Shown here one piece after another: positions 1-12,628 of a stretch of DNA of 26,976 bases (positions within the stretch are counted from its first letter, which is position 1; each line of letters starts with the position of its first letter). Below the pieces are notes generated by a model. The model saw only the letters and a list, made by a program, of their open reading frames with translations, made no database searches and was not told where the DNA came from. Source of the stretch: Zoopage sp. CT-All (Eukaryota; Zoopagomycota; Zoopagomycetes; Zoopagales; Zoopagaceae); assembly GCA_004114245.1 (NCBI GenBank), contig QZWS01000101.1:1-26976 (forward strand). Reading direction: 5' to 3'. The translations under genes were made by a program, and so were the position numbers.

Positions 1-1
1 C

Positions 2-3000
2 GACATCCCCCCGCCACCATACATGGACGAGCCCCCGGTTTCGTTCTTCTCGCTGTTCCGCTACGCAGACGCCTGGGACAAACTCTTCATGCTCATCGGC
101 GTCTTCTTCTCCATCCTAACCGGTGCCAGTCAGCCGCTCATGACCATCGTGTTTGCTAATCTTATCGGTGTATTTACTGATTTCGCACGCGCGTTGATTC
201 AAAACAACCCAAGCGCGCCCGAGATCCTGGACGATGGCGTGCGGAGGTATATATTCTACTACCTGATACTTGCTGCCGCGACCTTTGTGGTGTCGTTTGT
301 GCAGGGCGTGGTGTTCATGCTGGCGTCCGAGCGCCAGATTCGGCGTGTCCGCGAGGCGTACTTCCGGTCCGTATTGCGCCAAGACATAGCCTTTTACGAT
401 GCCTGCTCGTCTGGTGATTTGAACGCGCGGCTCAATAATGATGTAAATTTGATCCAGGGTGGCATCTCGAGCGCGGTGAGCGGAGCCGTGTCGTCTATTT
501 GCACCTTCATTGCCGCCCTCATCGTGTCATTAATTGCCGGGTGGCGGGTGGCCCTTGTCATGGTCGCGGCCCTGCCAGTCATGGGCATCATTACCCTAGT
601 GCTGGCCAGCATCATCACCCGGTATTCGCTCGAACAGCAAGTGGTCTACGCGCGTGCGGTGCATCTTGCCGAGGAAGTCTTTGGCTCGATCAGATCCGTC
701 GCCGCGTTTGGCAACCAGCGCCACGAGGTGCGCAAGTATGACGTCGAGCTGACCGATGTTATGAAGCTCGGAAACAAAAAAGTCATCTGGTCGGCTCTCG
801 GCGGTGGATCCATGTTCTTTATCGTGTTTGGCACACATGGAGTCGCCTTCTGGTACGGTGTAACCCTGGTCCTGCAGGGCGTCATGACCGGCGTCCAGGT
901 TGTGAATGTGGTGTTTGCCATGATCATGGGCGCGTTCGCCATCTCGGGCGCATTTCCGAGCGTCGCAGCCGTGAGTACCGCGCAAGGTGCCGCTGCGCGT
1001 GTGTTTGCAGTCATTGATCGGCAATCGAACATCGACCCATGCGAACCAAAAGGGCTCCCGGGCAAGATGGAGCTGGAGCGCCCGCGCGGAGAGCTAGAAT
1101 TCCGCAACGTCTCATTCAGCTACCCTTCGCGGCCCGACGTCCAAGTCTTGAAGAATTTTTCGCTCAAGATCAGCCCTGGCGAGACGGTAGCGCTCGTGGG
1201 AGCGTCAGGTTCGGGAAAAAGCTCGCTCGTGGCTCTCGCGGAGCGGTTTTACGATCCCACGGACGGCCAAGTGATGGTCGATGGCGTCGACATCCGAAAT
1301 ATTCGGGTTGGGTCCCTCCGTCGGCATCTTGGGCTCGTGGGCCAGGAGCCGGTTTTGTTCGGCATGACGATCTACGAGAACATCGCCTGGGGTTCAAGCA
1401 ATGAGGACGGAGCGATGCCAACGCGCGAAGAAGTCATGGCTGCCTGCACAGTTGCCAACGCCGCCGATTTTATCAAGAAGCTTCCCGATGGCTACGATAC
1501 CCGTGTCGGTTCTCACGGTGGCTTGTTATCTGGAGGACAGAAGCAGCGAATTGCGTATGTCCATCATCCGACAAGCTGTGCCTATTGCTAATGTGTGCTT
1601 AGAATTGCAAGGGCCGTTATAAAGAATCCAAGCATTTTGCTCCTCGACGAGGCCACCAGCGCGCTCGATACAGCATCCGAGAAGGTGGTCGAAGCTGCGT
1701 TGGCCAAGCTTTCGGCGTCACGAACCACCCTGGTTATCGCGCATCGTCTCAGCACAATCCGAAACGCGAACCACATTGTGCTGATGGACCAGGGAGAGAT
1801 CGTCGAGTCGGGAACGCACGGTGAGCTCATGGCTCGTAACGGTCGGTATGCAGCCCTTGCTGCCGCCCAAGAAGTGCGTGGCGTCAAAGACGACGACAGC
1901 AACTATCCAGCCGATCTCTCGCTCTCGATGGGCCCGCAGTTCAACGTTGACGATAGCGGGTTTGCCTATGTGCAGGACTATGACGTCCGCGGCCGCGCCA
2001 ACCTAATTATGCCGCTGCCTGACCAAGTCGAGCTGCCCGTCAACCTTGTGCGGCGTTCATCGACCAGGACGTCGAGCCATCACGTGCGCAGTGATTCAAT
2101 TGGACTAGCTCGTCAGCCAAGCGTTGGTCCTTACAAACGCGTGTCGCGGCCCCTGGGTCGTGATCCTTCGCTCCGTTTGGCCCGTCCAGTTGGTGGCTCG
2201 CTGAGGCAGAAGAAGGCCTTGACAACAGTGGATGAGCCTGTTGACGACATCACACTGGTAGATGCGGGTTTGTCAAGCCAGCCAGCCTTTACCATGGGAG
2301 GACCCGAAGCCGAGGCTGAAAAGTTGGCTGGGTTTCAACGAGCTTGGTTCCCTTGGAAGCGAGTATTTGGGTTTGCCAAGCCGGAGCGCTGGCTTATATT
2401 GACGGGAGGCATTGGTGCCATGATTGACGGGGCCATCCTGCCCACCTTTTCGCTTATTTTCGCCAATATGCTGTCGGTATTCGAAAGTCCTGAGCGGTAT
2501 GCATGCCTCCTCTGTTGCCTCAAAATTTCAACTCATTTAGTGCACGAGTTCGAGCCGAGGGCGATTTTTGGGCGCTGATGTTTCTTGTTGTTGGCTGCGT
2601 TTCGTTTTTCACGTCGTTTACTCGGTCCACCCTGCTTTCCATGGCCGCAGAGATAACCACGAAGCGGATCCGCGCCATCTCCTTCCGCATGCTACTTCGT
2701 CAGGACATGGCATTCTTTGATTTGCCTGAAAACGGCAGTGGCGCCATCACCGCTAGACTTGGTATCGAAGCTCGAGCAATCTCTGGTGTATACGGAACCG
2801 TGTTTGGAGGTCTCTCCATGGCCGTAACCGGGTTTAGTCTAGGTTTGGTCATTGCCTTCTCCAACGGGTATGCCAATCAAGGTCCCGAGCTCCCATTTGA
2901 CGCAGCTATTAGATGGAAGCTTACACTCGTTGTCCTGGCTTGCGTCCCGTTAATCGTCTTTTCCTCCCGCATCGAGCTGTCGATTTTGACCGGATACGGC

Positions 3001-4234
3001 TATCGCAGCAAGGTTGCTTTTGAGTCAGCGGCTCAGCTGGCATACGAGTCAATTGATAATCCACGCACGGTTGCCTCGCTCTCCCGTGAACAGTCGTTTG
3101 ACAATATGTTCAGCAAGGCGATTGATCTGCCATTCAGACTGGGTATTAAGGGCGGCATTATCGGCGGTATCGCGGGCGGCTTTGGCGGAGCACTCCCGTT
3201 CCTTATTCAGGCTCTGATGTTTTACTATGGCTCGCGTTTGGTCTTGGCTGGCGAGTATGCGCCCAACGAAGTGTTCACGGTGATGTTTTCGGTTGTGTTT
3301 GCTGTGTTGGCCTTTGGCACTCTGGCCAACATTTTCCCTGGACTTGCTGGGGCCAAAGTCTCGGCCTTCACGCTCTTCGAGCTGCTCGATCGCGAGTCTC
3401 CCATTGACCCGACCGATGAGAATAAGGCAATCGAGGGCATGTCTTCGGTCACCTTCGACGGCCTTGTCGAGGCACAAAGCATCAAGTTCTCCTATCCATC
3501 CAGGCCACATGCGCCACCAGCTTTGCGCGATTTCAGCATGATCGTCAAGCCCGGACAAACAGTGGCCCTGGTTGGAGCTTCGGGCTCAGGCAAGTCATCC
3601 GTTGTATCACTGGTGCAGCGCTTCTACGACGTCGACTCTGGGCGCCTGATGATTCAAAATTGGGATGCTCGTGACTGGCCAGTGCAGGAACTACGCGCAG
3701 GAATGTCATTCGTTGGTCAGGAGCCAGTGCTGTTCGACCGAACCATTGCAGAGAACATCCGCTACGGAGCCATGGACGCATCGCAGGAGATGGTTGAGCA
3801 AGCTGCTCGCGCGGCCAACATTCATGATACCATCATTGGATTGCCCGAAGGATATAATACGCGCGTTGGTGGTCGAGGTGTGCAGCTTAGCGGAGGGCAG
3901 CGCCAGCGAGTCTCGTAATAACTTTCATGTGCTGCTTTTTGCTAACATTTATGGTAGCATCGCGCGGGCCCTTGTGCGCAATCCAAGACTGCTTCTGCTT
4001 GACGAGGCGACAAGTGCCTTGGACGGCGAATCGGAGCGTTTGGTACAGAAGGCCATCGATGTTGCTGCGGAAGGACGCACAACCATTGTTGTGGCACATC
4101 GCTTGTCCACGATCCAGAATGCCTCTTGTATCCTCGTCATGGATCGCGGCCAGATTGTGGAGTCAGGAAGCCACGACGAACTGATGCGTCGCCGCAGCAT
4201 ATACTGGCAATTGACACAGCAACAGACGCTATGA
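2..4234 (+). CDS. ABCB-type full ABC transporter (P-glycoprotein/MDR family), 5' end outside the window
   Basis: This gene encodes an ATP-driven membrane exporter with the order TMD1-NBD1-linker-TMD2-NBD2. The exons I infer are <2-1554, 1603-2496, 2541-3914 and 3958-4234, giving about 1365 visible residues. NBD1 shows Walker [10 protein letters not shown] near base 1200, LSGGQ near 1525, Walker [12 protein letters not shown] near 1640 and the H-loop VIAHRLSTI near 1735. NBD2 repeats all of these near 3575, 3890, 3990 and 4090. The linker (about 1880-2330) is rich in Ser and Arg and looks disordered and phosphorylatable. A Met lies at base 23, but the frame is open to the window edge and fungal family members usually have a longer N-terminus, so the true start is probably upstream. 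The introns are 48, 44 and 43 bases. The substrate cannot be read from the sequence; drug, lipid or peptide export are family roles. All catalytic motifs are intact. Confidence 0.95.
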
Positions 4235-4571
4235 GGCGTTTTTGAGCATATTCTTATTCCCGCGGAACTTTAATATAACAGTGTCATTAACCTAGTTATT
4301 GATTTGTGTAAGGACTTGTACAACCCAGTTGAATTGCAACAAATCAGTTCAGATTGCCCTCATGCCCATTATGGCGATTAGTCAGGGGCTGTTCTTGAAT
4401 TTGTGCAAAGCTTCTATCATGGCTGCTCCTGTTACGTGCAAGCCTCCTACAGTTCAAAATTGGAATGAATATACGACCACATTTGTACAGCAGACACATG
4501 TACTGATTCATGCTTACAAGGTACTACGCAGATGGCATGATCGTGGCTGCTCCAACACACTCTCTTTCACT
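4235..4571. other. Convergent intergenic region
   Basis: This stretch lies between the stop of the ABC transporter (+) and the stop of the stress-protein gene (-), so it should hold both 3' untranslated regions and polyadenylation signals. It is fairly AT-rich near 4250-4300. I see no gene, repeat or RNA structure in it. Confidence 0.6.
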
Positions 4572-5132
4572 TCAAAGACGATCCTTGTCATCGCGATGCT
4601 CGTCGTGCGGGTGGCGTACAACGATGACGTGGCAATGAATGTGGTGACTGCAGAATGTCGAGAAGCTTCCTTGCCAACGCCCACTCCTGCAAGTTGCGTC
4701 AGCACCGCATGGTGGGGATCAAAATAACCTCTTCAATTCACTCAAGTCGTGAGCGTCGATTATAAGCGCGTTGGCGTGCACGTTCTGCACGTATCTTTCG
4801 AGTGCCTGGGCAGCTGTAAGGTCGCCGGGAAGAACTGATTTGACCAGTCGGAGGTCGGGTGGCACCGCGCGGCCGACTATATCCTCCCCGCGCTTCCAAT
4901 CCAATACAACATTGTCGAGCATTATCTCGAAATCGGCCACGGAATGAGTGTCTGCGTGCTGGGACGTGCTCAGCGACTGTCCAGTGACAAGATGCAGTGT
5001 ATCGCTCTCGCGGTGAAAGAAATTTCCTGCCGTCCACTGGAGAAGGTGGTGATCTTCGTGAGATCCGGGGACGACGAGAACGACGATATTGCGGCCAGAG
5101 GCTGCGGAGGCGGGTGTGGATTCGATCGACAT
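4572..5132 (-). CDS. Universal stress protein (UspA-fold), two exons
   Basis: The inferred exons are 5132-4729 and 4686-4572, giving 172 residues and separated by a 42-base intron with branch motif TGCTGAC. Exon 1 begins with a hydrophobic beta strand (NIVVLVVPGS) followed by a helix ending in LLQW, the usual start of a Usp domain. Exon 2 supplies the closing strand (HCHVIVVRHP) preceded by GSFSTF, which matches the family's GSVS-turn plus VLVVR strand. Without exon 2 the domain would stop short. The Asp that normally follows the first strand is Pro here, and the G-2x-G part of the nucleotide loop reads DAHD, so ATP binding may be lost. The start is the ATG at 5132; the longer frame to 5282 would overlap the next gene. 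The role (stress or nucleotide sensing in the cytoplasm) is known only for the family. Confidence 0.72.
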
Positions 5133-5220
5133 GCAGCGTGGCAGCGCGGGAAAACCTGCTGCAGACTGACAATTACATGTCACTTCGCATGCATTCCGAA
5201 TCAGCGATTGCCCACCCAGC

Positions 5221-8200
5221 TCACGGCAACGACTGCTTTCCTTTGATCGCAGTTGCAAAAAAAGAGCACGCTCTGTCCACAAACCTGCAGATCCTGCGCG
5301 CCCCGGTCATCGCATCACAACTCTGCTCCAAACTCAGCATGCCGTTCCAGCCCATATCTTCAAATTCGACAGAAATCCCGCCATTAGCGTACTCTTTCAC
5401 CCGCATCAGCAGCCCCAAGTGGTCCAGTTGAACCAGGCTGGAGCGATAAAATTCGACCTGAATGCCATAGCTGATCCCTGCGATCTCTGCATCAGCCACT
5501 GAGCCCTCAAAAGGCTTTATCTCCACACCGTCAACGTCAATAGCGAAGGAAGCATGATCAAGCCTTGGGAGCGGGACATCGACCGACACAGCCCGCAGCC
5601 CATTGCGATCACCATCTAGACGAGAAAATTGATGCTGAAGCGCACTGGATACCTGTGCGATATACTCATGTATATCGTTTCCTAGCATGTCTCGAGTAGG
5701 GTCAGTAGCAGCCCGCAGTGTCAGCTTGGGAGCTGAAAGACCCTCGCTGCTGGATGGCAAGTTGGGGTCAGCAATGGAGACGCTGAGTCGGTTTGGGCAG
5801 ACATGCGTCACACGCACCTCATCCCGACCACCAGGTGTGTCTCGCGAACTTACCGAGAATTCTTGCACAAACCTATGGCCATCTTCCAACACAACGCAAC
5901 CACGCATGCGCCAAACATAGGACAATTTGACCTCACATCCTTTCGCGGCTGCAATCAGGAGAGCATATGCACTTAAAACTGGCCCTGCAACGATTCTCAG
6001 CAACGGAATAGGCATCGATTCAGGCTCGGCGGCTCTGAGATGTCGCAGAATACGGGAGAGCATGTAAACATTCTCGTCATCAAGGCTGTTTGCGCCTGCT
6101 GAAGCATCCGCCATCGGGTTGGTAGCAGTGCTAGCAGAGACAGCGCTTTGGATATCCCCCTCACCAGGCAAGGGTACAAGAGCATTCGAGACTCGATGGA
6201 ACGAACCATCGACTTCAAATACATCCAGCGCATCCGCTTTGTCACTTTGAATCCCGCTGAAATCGAAACCGGGGGATCCTGAAAGCTGCGACATGTCAGC
6301 TGGAACAGCATAGCGGAGCTGGCTGTCGAACGGTGTCAGCGGAACAAATTCGGCTGCACAATTTTCAGACAGTGCGGTAATGTCTGCACCATTCACAATT
6401 GCATGCCGGGGCGTAGCCTCCGTGTCAGACCGAGATGTGAAGATACGCGGGCGCATGGCTGATGAGGCGGGCTTCTCAACAGCATCAACGTCATACCGTT
6501 GAGCAAGGAGTCGGACCAATTTCTTGGAAATGCCGACCAAATCAACGGCGCCAGGATCTCTAGCAATGATGGCTTGGCGAAATTCGTGCATCTCCGCGGA
6601 CACCAAAATGTGCCTGAGGCTGTGCTCGACAATGCTGCTTATGAGATCGAATCCGTGATCGGCAGGAGCAAACCCCAGCCTCTGAGATGAGTTCTCGGAC
6701 GAGCATGCCTCTCTGAATACTTCAGATTCACAGACCGATGTCTCGTCCATCTCGGGAATTACAGGTAGCGGCGTGCCGCCGGCGGACGGAAGCCACTTTG
6801 CTGGAGGCGAATGGCCATCTGACTGCATCGGATGCGGAGGAGAATCCGAAGCACCAACTACCATGCGATTTGCCATGTCAAGGATCGGCGAGGCCAGGTC
6901 GATGGAATTTAGCGAGAAAGGAGACCGTCCAAGTTCTATTGCGGATAAGGAGCTCGAGCTATCCCCTGCCAAGCAGCGCAAGTTTCTCATGCGAACAGCT
7001 CGACCAGGCGTCATCAATGCTTCGTCAGAGATAAACATGTTCAAGTTAGCGGGCATATGCTCGGGAGGCATCGGGCCTGAGATAGGACTGGACGGCGCAA
7101 AGGAAACAAGCTCGATCAAATCTCGCGCCTCAGATTCATCCAGTTGCTTAATGTTTGACAATGACGCCGACAATTGTTGAATGCGTGCGAGGATAAGGGC
7201 TCGGATGCTGGCCATGAGGCCATTAGATTTTGCAACGGGCTCTGTAGTAATGAAGTCACGCGGATCTAACTCGGCTGTGTCATTTGACAACGAAGCCACC
7301 AAGCTGGGCGAATTTTCCGGGGAGCCGAATACTTCAGACAGGGATTGATCATTTTCGAGGCCCTGCATCCCTGGCGCCCCGTGTGAGAGACAGACAAAGC
7401 TAGGTCGTGCATCGCGAACCGAGGACAGTGACGCAGGAGTGGAATTATTGCTCGGTTCGCCAGCTGCAGGCGCAATTTGGAACGAGGATGAATTCGCGGT
7501 TAAATTAAAGCGCCGGGCGATGCTTACTAATGGCACGTAATTTGAGCCAGTGCGACTGGTCGACGCATATATATCGGACGCGAATAGGTGCTGTGAGCTG
7601 TACTGAGCACTGCCATGAGGAGACTCGACTAGAGGACCTGACGTGACAAGCTCGCTTTTACGGTGGATGAAATCATTGTCCAGGGAATCGATGTGCCCTC
7701 CATTTCGAGCCAGATGCAGTTCTAATTCAATTTGATGAATCTAAGGTGGATGTGATTGCGAAGGTTTGCTTGGGGTAATCTACCAGGCGCTTTTTGATGC
7801 TATCAAGATTGCCTGTGAATGTGTGACGGCGTCTTGAGCTTTCGGTTGCATCTTCGAAAGCAAGCCTGTTACGCAATGGGGCTGCGCCAACAATGCCTGC
7901 TGATGTAACAACGCTCTGGCCGTCAAAGCAGTCATACGACGCGTCGAAAGAGTTGGAAGTCATAAGAAACTATATAATATTAGTCAAATCGAGGTCGGAT
8001 GGTGCAAACGTCAGGCGCGGCCTCGGTCCGCGAAGGAATGCGAATGACCATCTCAGTCATGGCTCCATCGGATTGGATTGACGACTCGATGCTACAAATA
8101 TCCTCACACTGAACGTGAGGTGAGGCTAGTAGACTTGGTAGATCTGAGGAGATGGACGTCGACACATTGGGAGTTGTAGCCAAATCCAGCATGGTGATGG

Positions 8201-8648
8201 CGAAGTTTGCAGCCTCTACGTCCGGCCAAGCCATGTCGCAGATAACCTTAAACACCTCAAAACGCGCACGGTATACCGATTCGAACGACTTTCCGCGGAC
8301 TCGGATTGTGCTGCTTGATCGAGAATGCTTGGCGCGTACACCGAATCGCCTTCCCAGTACGCACAGAAACGGCACCGGATGAGGCTTGAGCTTCGCGATA
8401 GAGGCGGTAGGGATAGAGACTGTCCCAGAAATGGTGTTCACATGCGCCGTGCTGGCGGCGAGAGCGGGAGGATGCGGAGCGACCTGTGGCAACGCGTCTG
8501 GGATTGGATCGGTGGCTGCAGCCTGCGACGCATCTGCCGCGAAAGAAAGGCCCGGCGGTGGATTCCGATGTGCATACAACGGACGCGAATATGCGACTTT
8601 GGCAGAAATCGTGCGGCTGCCGTTGCCGACAGAAGCAGTGCGATCCAT
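5221..8648 (-). CDS. Large protein of unknown function, three exons
   Basis: I do not recognise this gene. The inferred exons are 8648-8010, 7969-7784 and 7740-5221, all joined in phase 0 by introns of 40 and 43 bases, giving 1114 residues. The first intron has a good TTGACTAAT branch site. The start is the first ATG after an in-frame TAA just upstream. Residues 1-80 are Pro/Ala-rich. A short folded-looking patch lies near residues 110-160 (SFESVYRARFEVFKVICDMA). Roughly residues 250-750 are Ser/Pro-rich and acidic with scattered short helices, as in a scaffold. The last 350 residues look globular, with alternating strands and helices (for example KLSYVWRMRGCVV and GIQVEFYRSSLVQLDHLGLL). There is no signal peptide or membrane segment. 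It lies 88 bases upstream of the stress-protein start and 92 bases downstream of the WDR48 stop, all on the same strand. Confidence 0.7.
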
Positions 8649-8740
8649 CAGGGGCGGTTCAACGCGTGGGAGTTAGCCCTGGTCAAGGCTCAATGCATGG
8701 TACATTATCTTTCTCTGCAATGACTGCATTTAGTACACGT

Positions 8741-11700
8741 TTACCGAGATTCCAACAAAGGAGTCTTAGGACGATAGAAGAACTGAATATCTGCGCCCGA
8801 CTTCCATGCATATGCCTTGGCGGTTGCGAGCGTCTGTCTTGGCTCAAGCACCATCCCATTGCAAGTGAGTTCTAGCCAGTCCTCTGGACGACGCCTCTTA
8901 AGGTCTAAAGGTATCGCCGACAGCGCGCCACTTCCATTTGTCATGGACGGGGTGGGTACGTCGGTCGATTGTGCAGCAGCACTGGAATCTGGCGGCTTAG
9001 TCGAACCCTTTGGCTCTATGCGTTCAGCAACATACGCAAGGATCTTGCGGACGCGAAGTATCCGATTCGCAGTTAGCCTTATGCTCCTGAATTGAATCAA
9101 GCAGCAAATACGTCGAGTGGTGCGCTTACCCATTCGAAAGATCAAAGAGTCCGCTCCCATCAGCAGCCTTGACGAAAAAGCTGATCTTGGTGCTCTCTTT
9201 CAAAGTCACTCGGTTCTGCGAGCACAGTATGAATAGGCCACTGTTGCACACTAGCCACGTACCCTTAGCAAGAACTCTATCAGCCATGATGGAGCTATTG
9301 AATCGATTAATCGTCGCTTCAATCCAAGCTGCTCGACGAGGCACATTACGGGCGGGGTCATGGCTCGACTGACGCCATTTTCTTCATCTTCAGCTTCCGA
9401 TGCATCGTTGCTTTCAATGCTCACATGTATCCCAGATAGAAGAGCGAGGTTGGGAATGTCTTTCATATCGGGAGCAATAACGCCATGACTTGCGGTTTGT
9501 CGGGGGACCGGGCTGGTTGGAGAAATGGCAGACGACCTTGGGCGACTGCAATCGTCATTTACCTCGGCCTGTTCGTCATTCGGTTTGGTTGCGCTCGAAG
9601 TACTCGTTCTTGCAGCGTCATCGACTTCATCGCCTCTGAGCGAGTCCGACAGGAGGTTGACCCGCCTAACCTTGCCGCCAGTCGCAGAGCCAGCTGTTAC
9701 ACCGAGACTGGCAGACTCACGGCCATCGCGCACGGCTATGCTCATAACTCCCACGCCACCACTGTTCCGATGAGCCGTATCATATACAGGCGGTACTGCT
9801 CCAGCTACGATCGGCGACATCTGCCCCGAGGCGCGCTTTCTTTCGCTCAGATTGCTCATGCTCCGTGTCAGCTTCTTAACGGGCATAGAAAAGGTCTTGA
9901 TACGCCCCACCAGCGACGCAGAACCAACGGCAGTCGGAGGTGGAAACATTATCGGCGGGTCAGCAAACCGGAAAAACTCATCGTGCTCAGCGGTGGGCGC
10001 GCCAGGCAATTCGTGCGTCCTCCTGGGGTCGCCCAAGTCGTTGCCAACTAGGTGGGCAGCACCTGGCGGTCGCTGTACAAGCGTTGTGCTGGCTGCCAGT
10101 GACGTGGGGTACATATTGCTCATTAAGGATACCGAACTTTGTGGTGGCGAGTGCGTCGGCGAATTGACTCCGCCTTGGTTTCTGGAAGGCGAGCTGCCAG
10201 TGAAACTCGCGGAAGTCAGCGCTGGCTGCGGAGCTTGAGGGGCAGCTTGCTCACCCTCTCCCTCTGCTGTTGATAATCGAGTTCGAGAGCTGGAACGTCG
10301 CGATGGCGGGCCGTTTCCATGAGTCCCGACTACGCTTTTTTGTCTCCCTGCATTTCGTGGAGCATCCGCACGCGTGCTAGAACCACTTCGCCGGAGCCGA
10401 TGCCGTCCAGATTGAGAAGTCGAAGAATATGAATGCTCGCCAGTCATGGTATCTTCGCTCATGACTGCTGCAATGTAGCACTTGAACAGCCCATGGATGA
10501 CCCATTTGCCGAGGTTAACTAGGAGCAAACATCAGGCGACCAACCCTCTCGACGATGACAGGAAGCGTACCACGCCATTCCTCAGAAAAGTCGCGTTGCT
10601 GGCCCAAGTCGGATGCACCTAGGTCGAGCTCATCTGCGTACACTTCGGCGTCAAAGCAAGTCGCCTCGTCAAGATGAACCGTGATCGACTAGGGCCCATG
10701 GTAAGCATTGATTAGCGTTGACAGGCCTTACACCAATATTAACATCTATGGTGCACCAGGTGGCTATTGAAGTCTTTGGGTCGAATTGGGCAAGAATGTC
10801 GTCCCAATCACCATGGTCGAAACGGCGCACTCTTTGGCACTTTGCAATTGTGTAAGTAAGCAGCGAGAATGAAAATAATCGCACTCGTATAATATTCCAG
10901 ATGCTGATGGTCTTGGCCGAGTCAATAACGAGGGCATGTCGCTTGTCATTTAATAAACGGCAGCGCACGAGACCAGAGCGGCCTTGGTACACGACGCAGG
11001 GAGAGGACGACAATGGCAGAGCCGAGATTGCATCGTCTTGCGGCGACTGAGCCAAACTTCCAATACCAGGATTCTTGATCCATGATCCAACGGCAGTCCT
11101 TGAAACGCTTTCCCGGCGCAACACGGTTTGCTCATCGCCTGCATCTTTCTACACAGAAGCAGCGAGAGTAAGCCTCGAGAGATGAGCAAAATCTCTCGAT
11201 ACCCACTGACTGATGGTCTGGGCGGACGCTGAGGACCACAGCCATCCGGATTCACCATCAGCATCGCCCGGAACCGCAGCGATACAGGGCACGCCATCCG
11301 CCTCTTTGGCCACTAGCGTTGAACAGTCCGAGTCAGGGAAAGGAATGAGCCGCGACGGCTTCCAGTTCTTTCCATTAATGAGGCGATTGTGCTCGTTGGC
11401 CGATGGCCGATCCCGCCAAGTTTTCATGATGCTGCCGTCGCGAGAGCTGGACCACCAATACCGCAGCTCAGGATCCGAGCAAATGACCGACCAGACCGAG
11501 TCGCGGTGGTTTGTGTAGGTGGACAAGCAGCGACGCTCGGCAATCGACCAAAGCTTGATGGTGGAGTCCGAGGAGGCCGACAGCAGATAGCGGCCATCTT
11601 GGGACAGTATCAGTCGTCGGACCAAATCGGTGTGACCATTGAGAGAGGCGATCCGTCGACCGGACTTGGAGTCCCATATTCTAATGACCTGATCATACAA

Positions 11701-12492
11701 TGAGCATTGTTGCCAATTGGGCAGGAAGATTGCCTTTTCGGGTGTGCCAGCAACAAGCATCTTTCCGGAAGCATCGCATGCTAGCCCATAAACCGATGCG
11801 AGTGGATCTGGACTCGTCAATGACACTAGACTCGCATCAGTTCAAAATCGATGCATATTGATGGAACGATACACAATGGCCGGTCTCGCGTCTCATTCAG
11901 ATCCCAAAGCATGATGCGGCGATCAAGCCCACCACTGGCAATCCAAGTGTTCCCCGACCCTGAGTATGCCAAGCATTTTACAAAATCCGAGTGCTGTCCA
12001 AGGAATGTCACCGCGGAGGCATTGTCCGAGCTTGACGCTTGAAAGGACTCTGGGCGCCAAAGCTTTACCGTCCTATCAGACGACGCTGAAGCCACTGTTG
12101 CTGCATAAACAGCAGCAGGAGATGGTTTGCAAAATACCTGCTCGGCTGTGGTCGCACAAAACGATGTCATTGACCCAATGCGTATGCGGACGGCAGTGCA
12201 TCCAAGGCTTGGGCACGTATATGCTTTCCTTCGAATTCTAATAAGCGCGCACATGTTAAGTATAGTAAGCAGGGTCAATGGTGTGCACATTCTCCTTCGC
12301 GTCGAGATGAAGCGCCCACGATATAATCCCGCCATCGCGACCGGCCGAGTAGAGCAGGCCTCGTTGCCCGTGGTTCTGTCGCGCATGCGGGTCCACTACG
12401 AGCGCGTTCACAGGCAACGAGTGTCCTCCGGAAAGCCCGGGGTCATCGTCGGAGGAGGGAAGGAGGTATGATAGTTTTCGTTGTGATGACAT
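8741..12492 (-). CDS. WDR48: WDR48/UAF1-like WD40 protein, activator of ubiquitin-specific proteases
   Basis: The inferred exons are 12492-12289, 12237-12138, 12100-11873, 11825-11203, 11148-10885, 10839-10732, 10688-10571, 10518-9425, 9368-9130 and 9086-8741. Their sum is 1108 codons with every phase consistent. Residues 1-330 form WD40 blades ([58 protein letters not shown]). Then comes the family's ancillary region ([40 protein letters not shown]), a long Ser/Pro-rich insert (about residues 560-900), and the ubiquitin-like C-terminal domain ([40 protein letters not shown]). WDR48 binds and stimulates USP1/USP12/USP46-type deubiquitinases; fungal relatives act in nucleus and cytoplasm. At 1107 residues it is longer than the human protein (677) because of the insert. 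A 36-60 base segment of exon 9 (near 9195-9290) might be a further in-frame intron. Confidence 0.9.
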
Positions 12493-12628
12493 ATCGGGAG
12501 AGGTTTGATGGTTCAGCTTGTGTTGCGACAAGAAGAAAGTGTGCAATCGCTGGTTATGTCCAGGGCTAGCCAAGCGCCTAAAATAAGCACCTCTGGCTAT
12601 GTCCCATCCACCCCGCCAATCACAAACA

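Noticed and set aside
596-1107. Minus-strand frames of 142 and 153 codons
   Set aside because: They are shadows of the first half of the ABC transporter, whose plus-strand motifs are unmistakable.
4299-4727. 142-codon plus-strand open frame
   Set aside because: It is antisense to the second exon of the stress-protein gene, has no family resemblance, and its composition is that of intergenic and antisense sequence.
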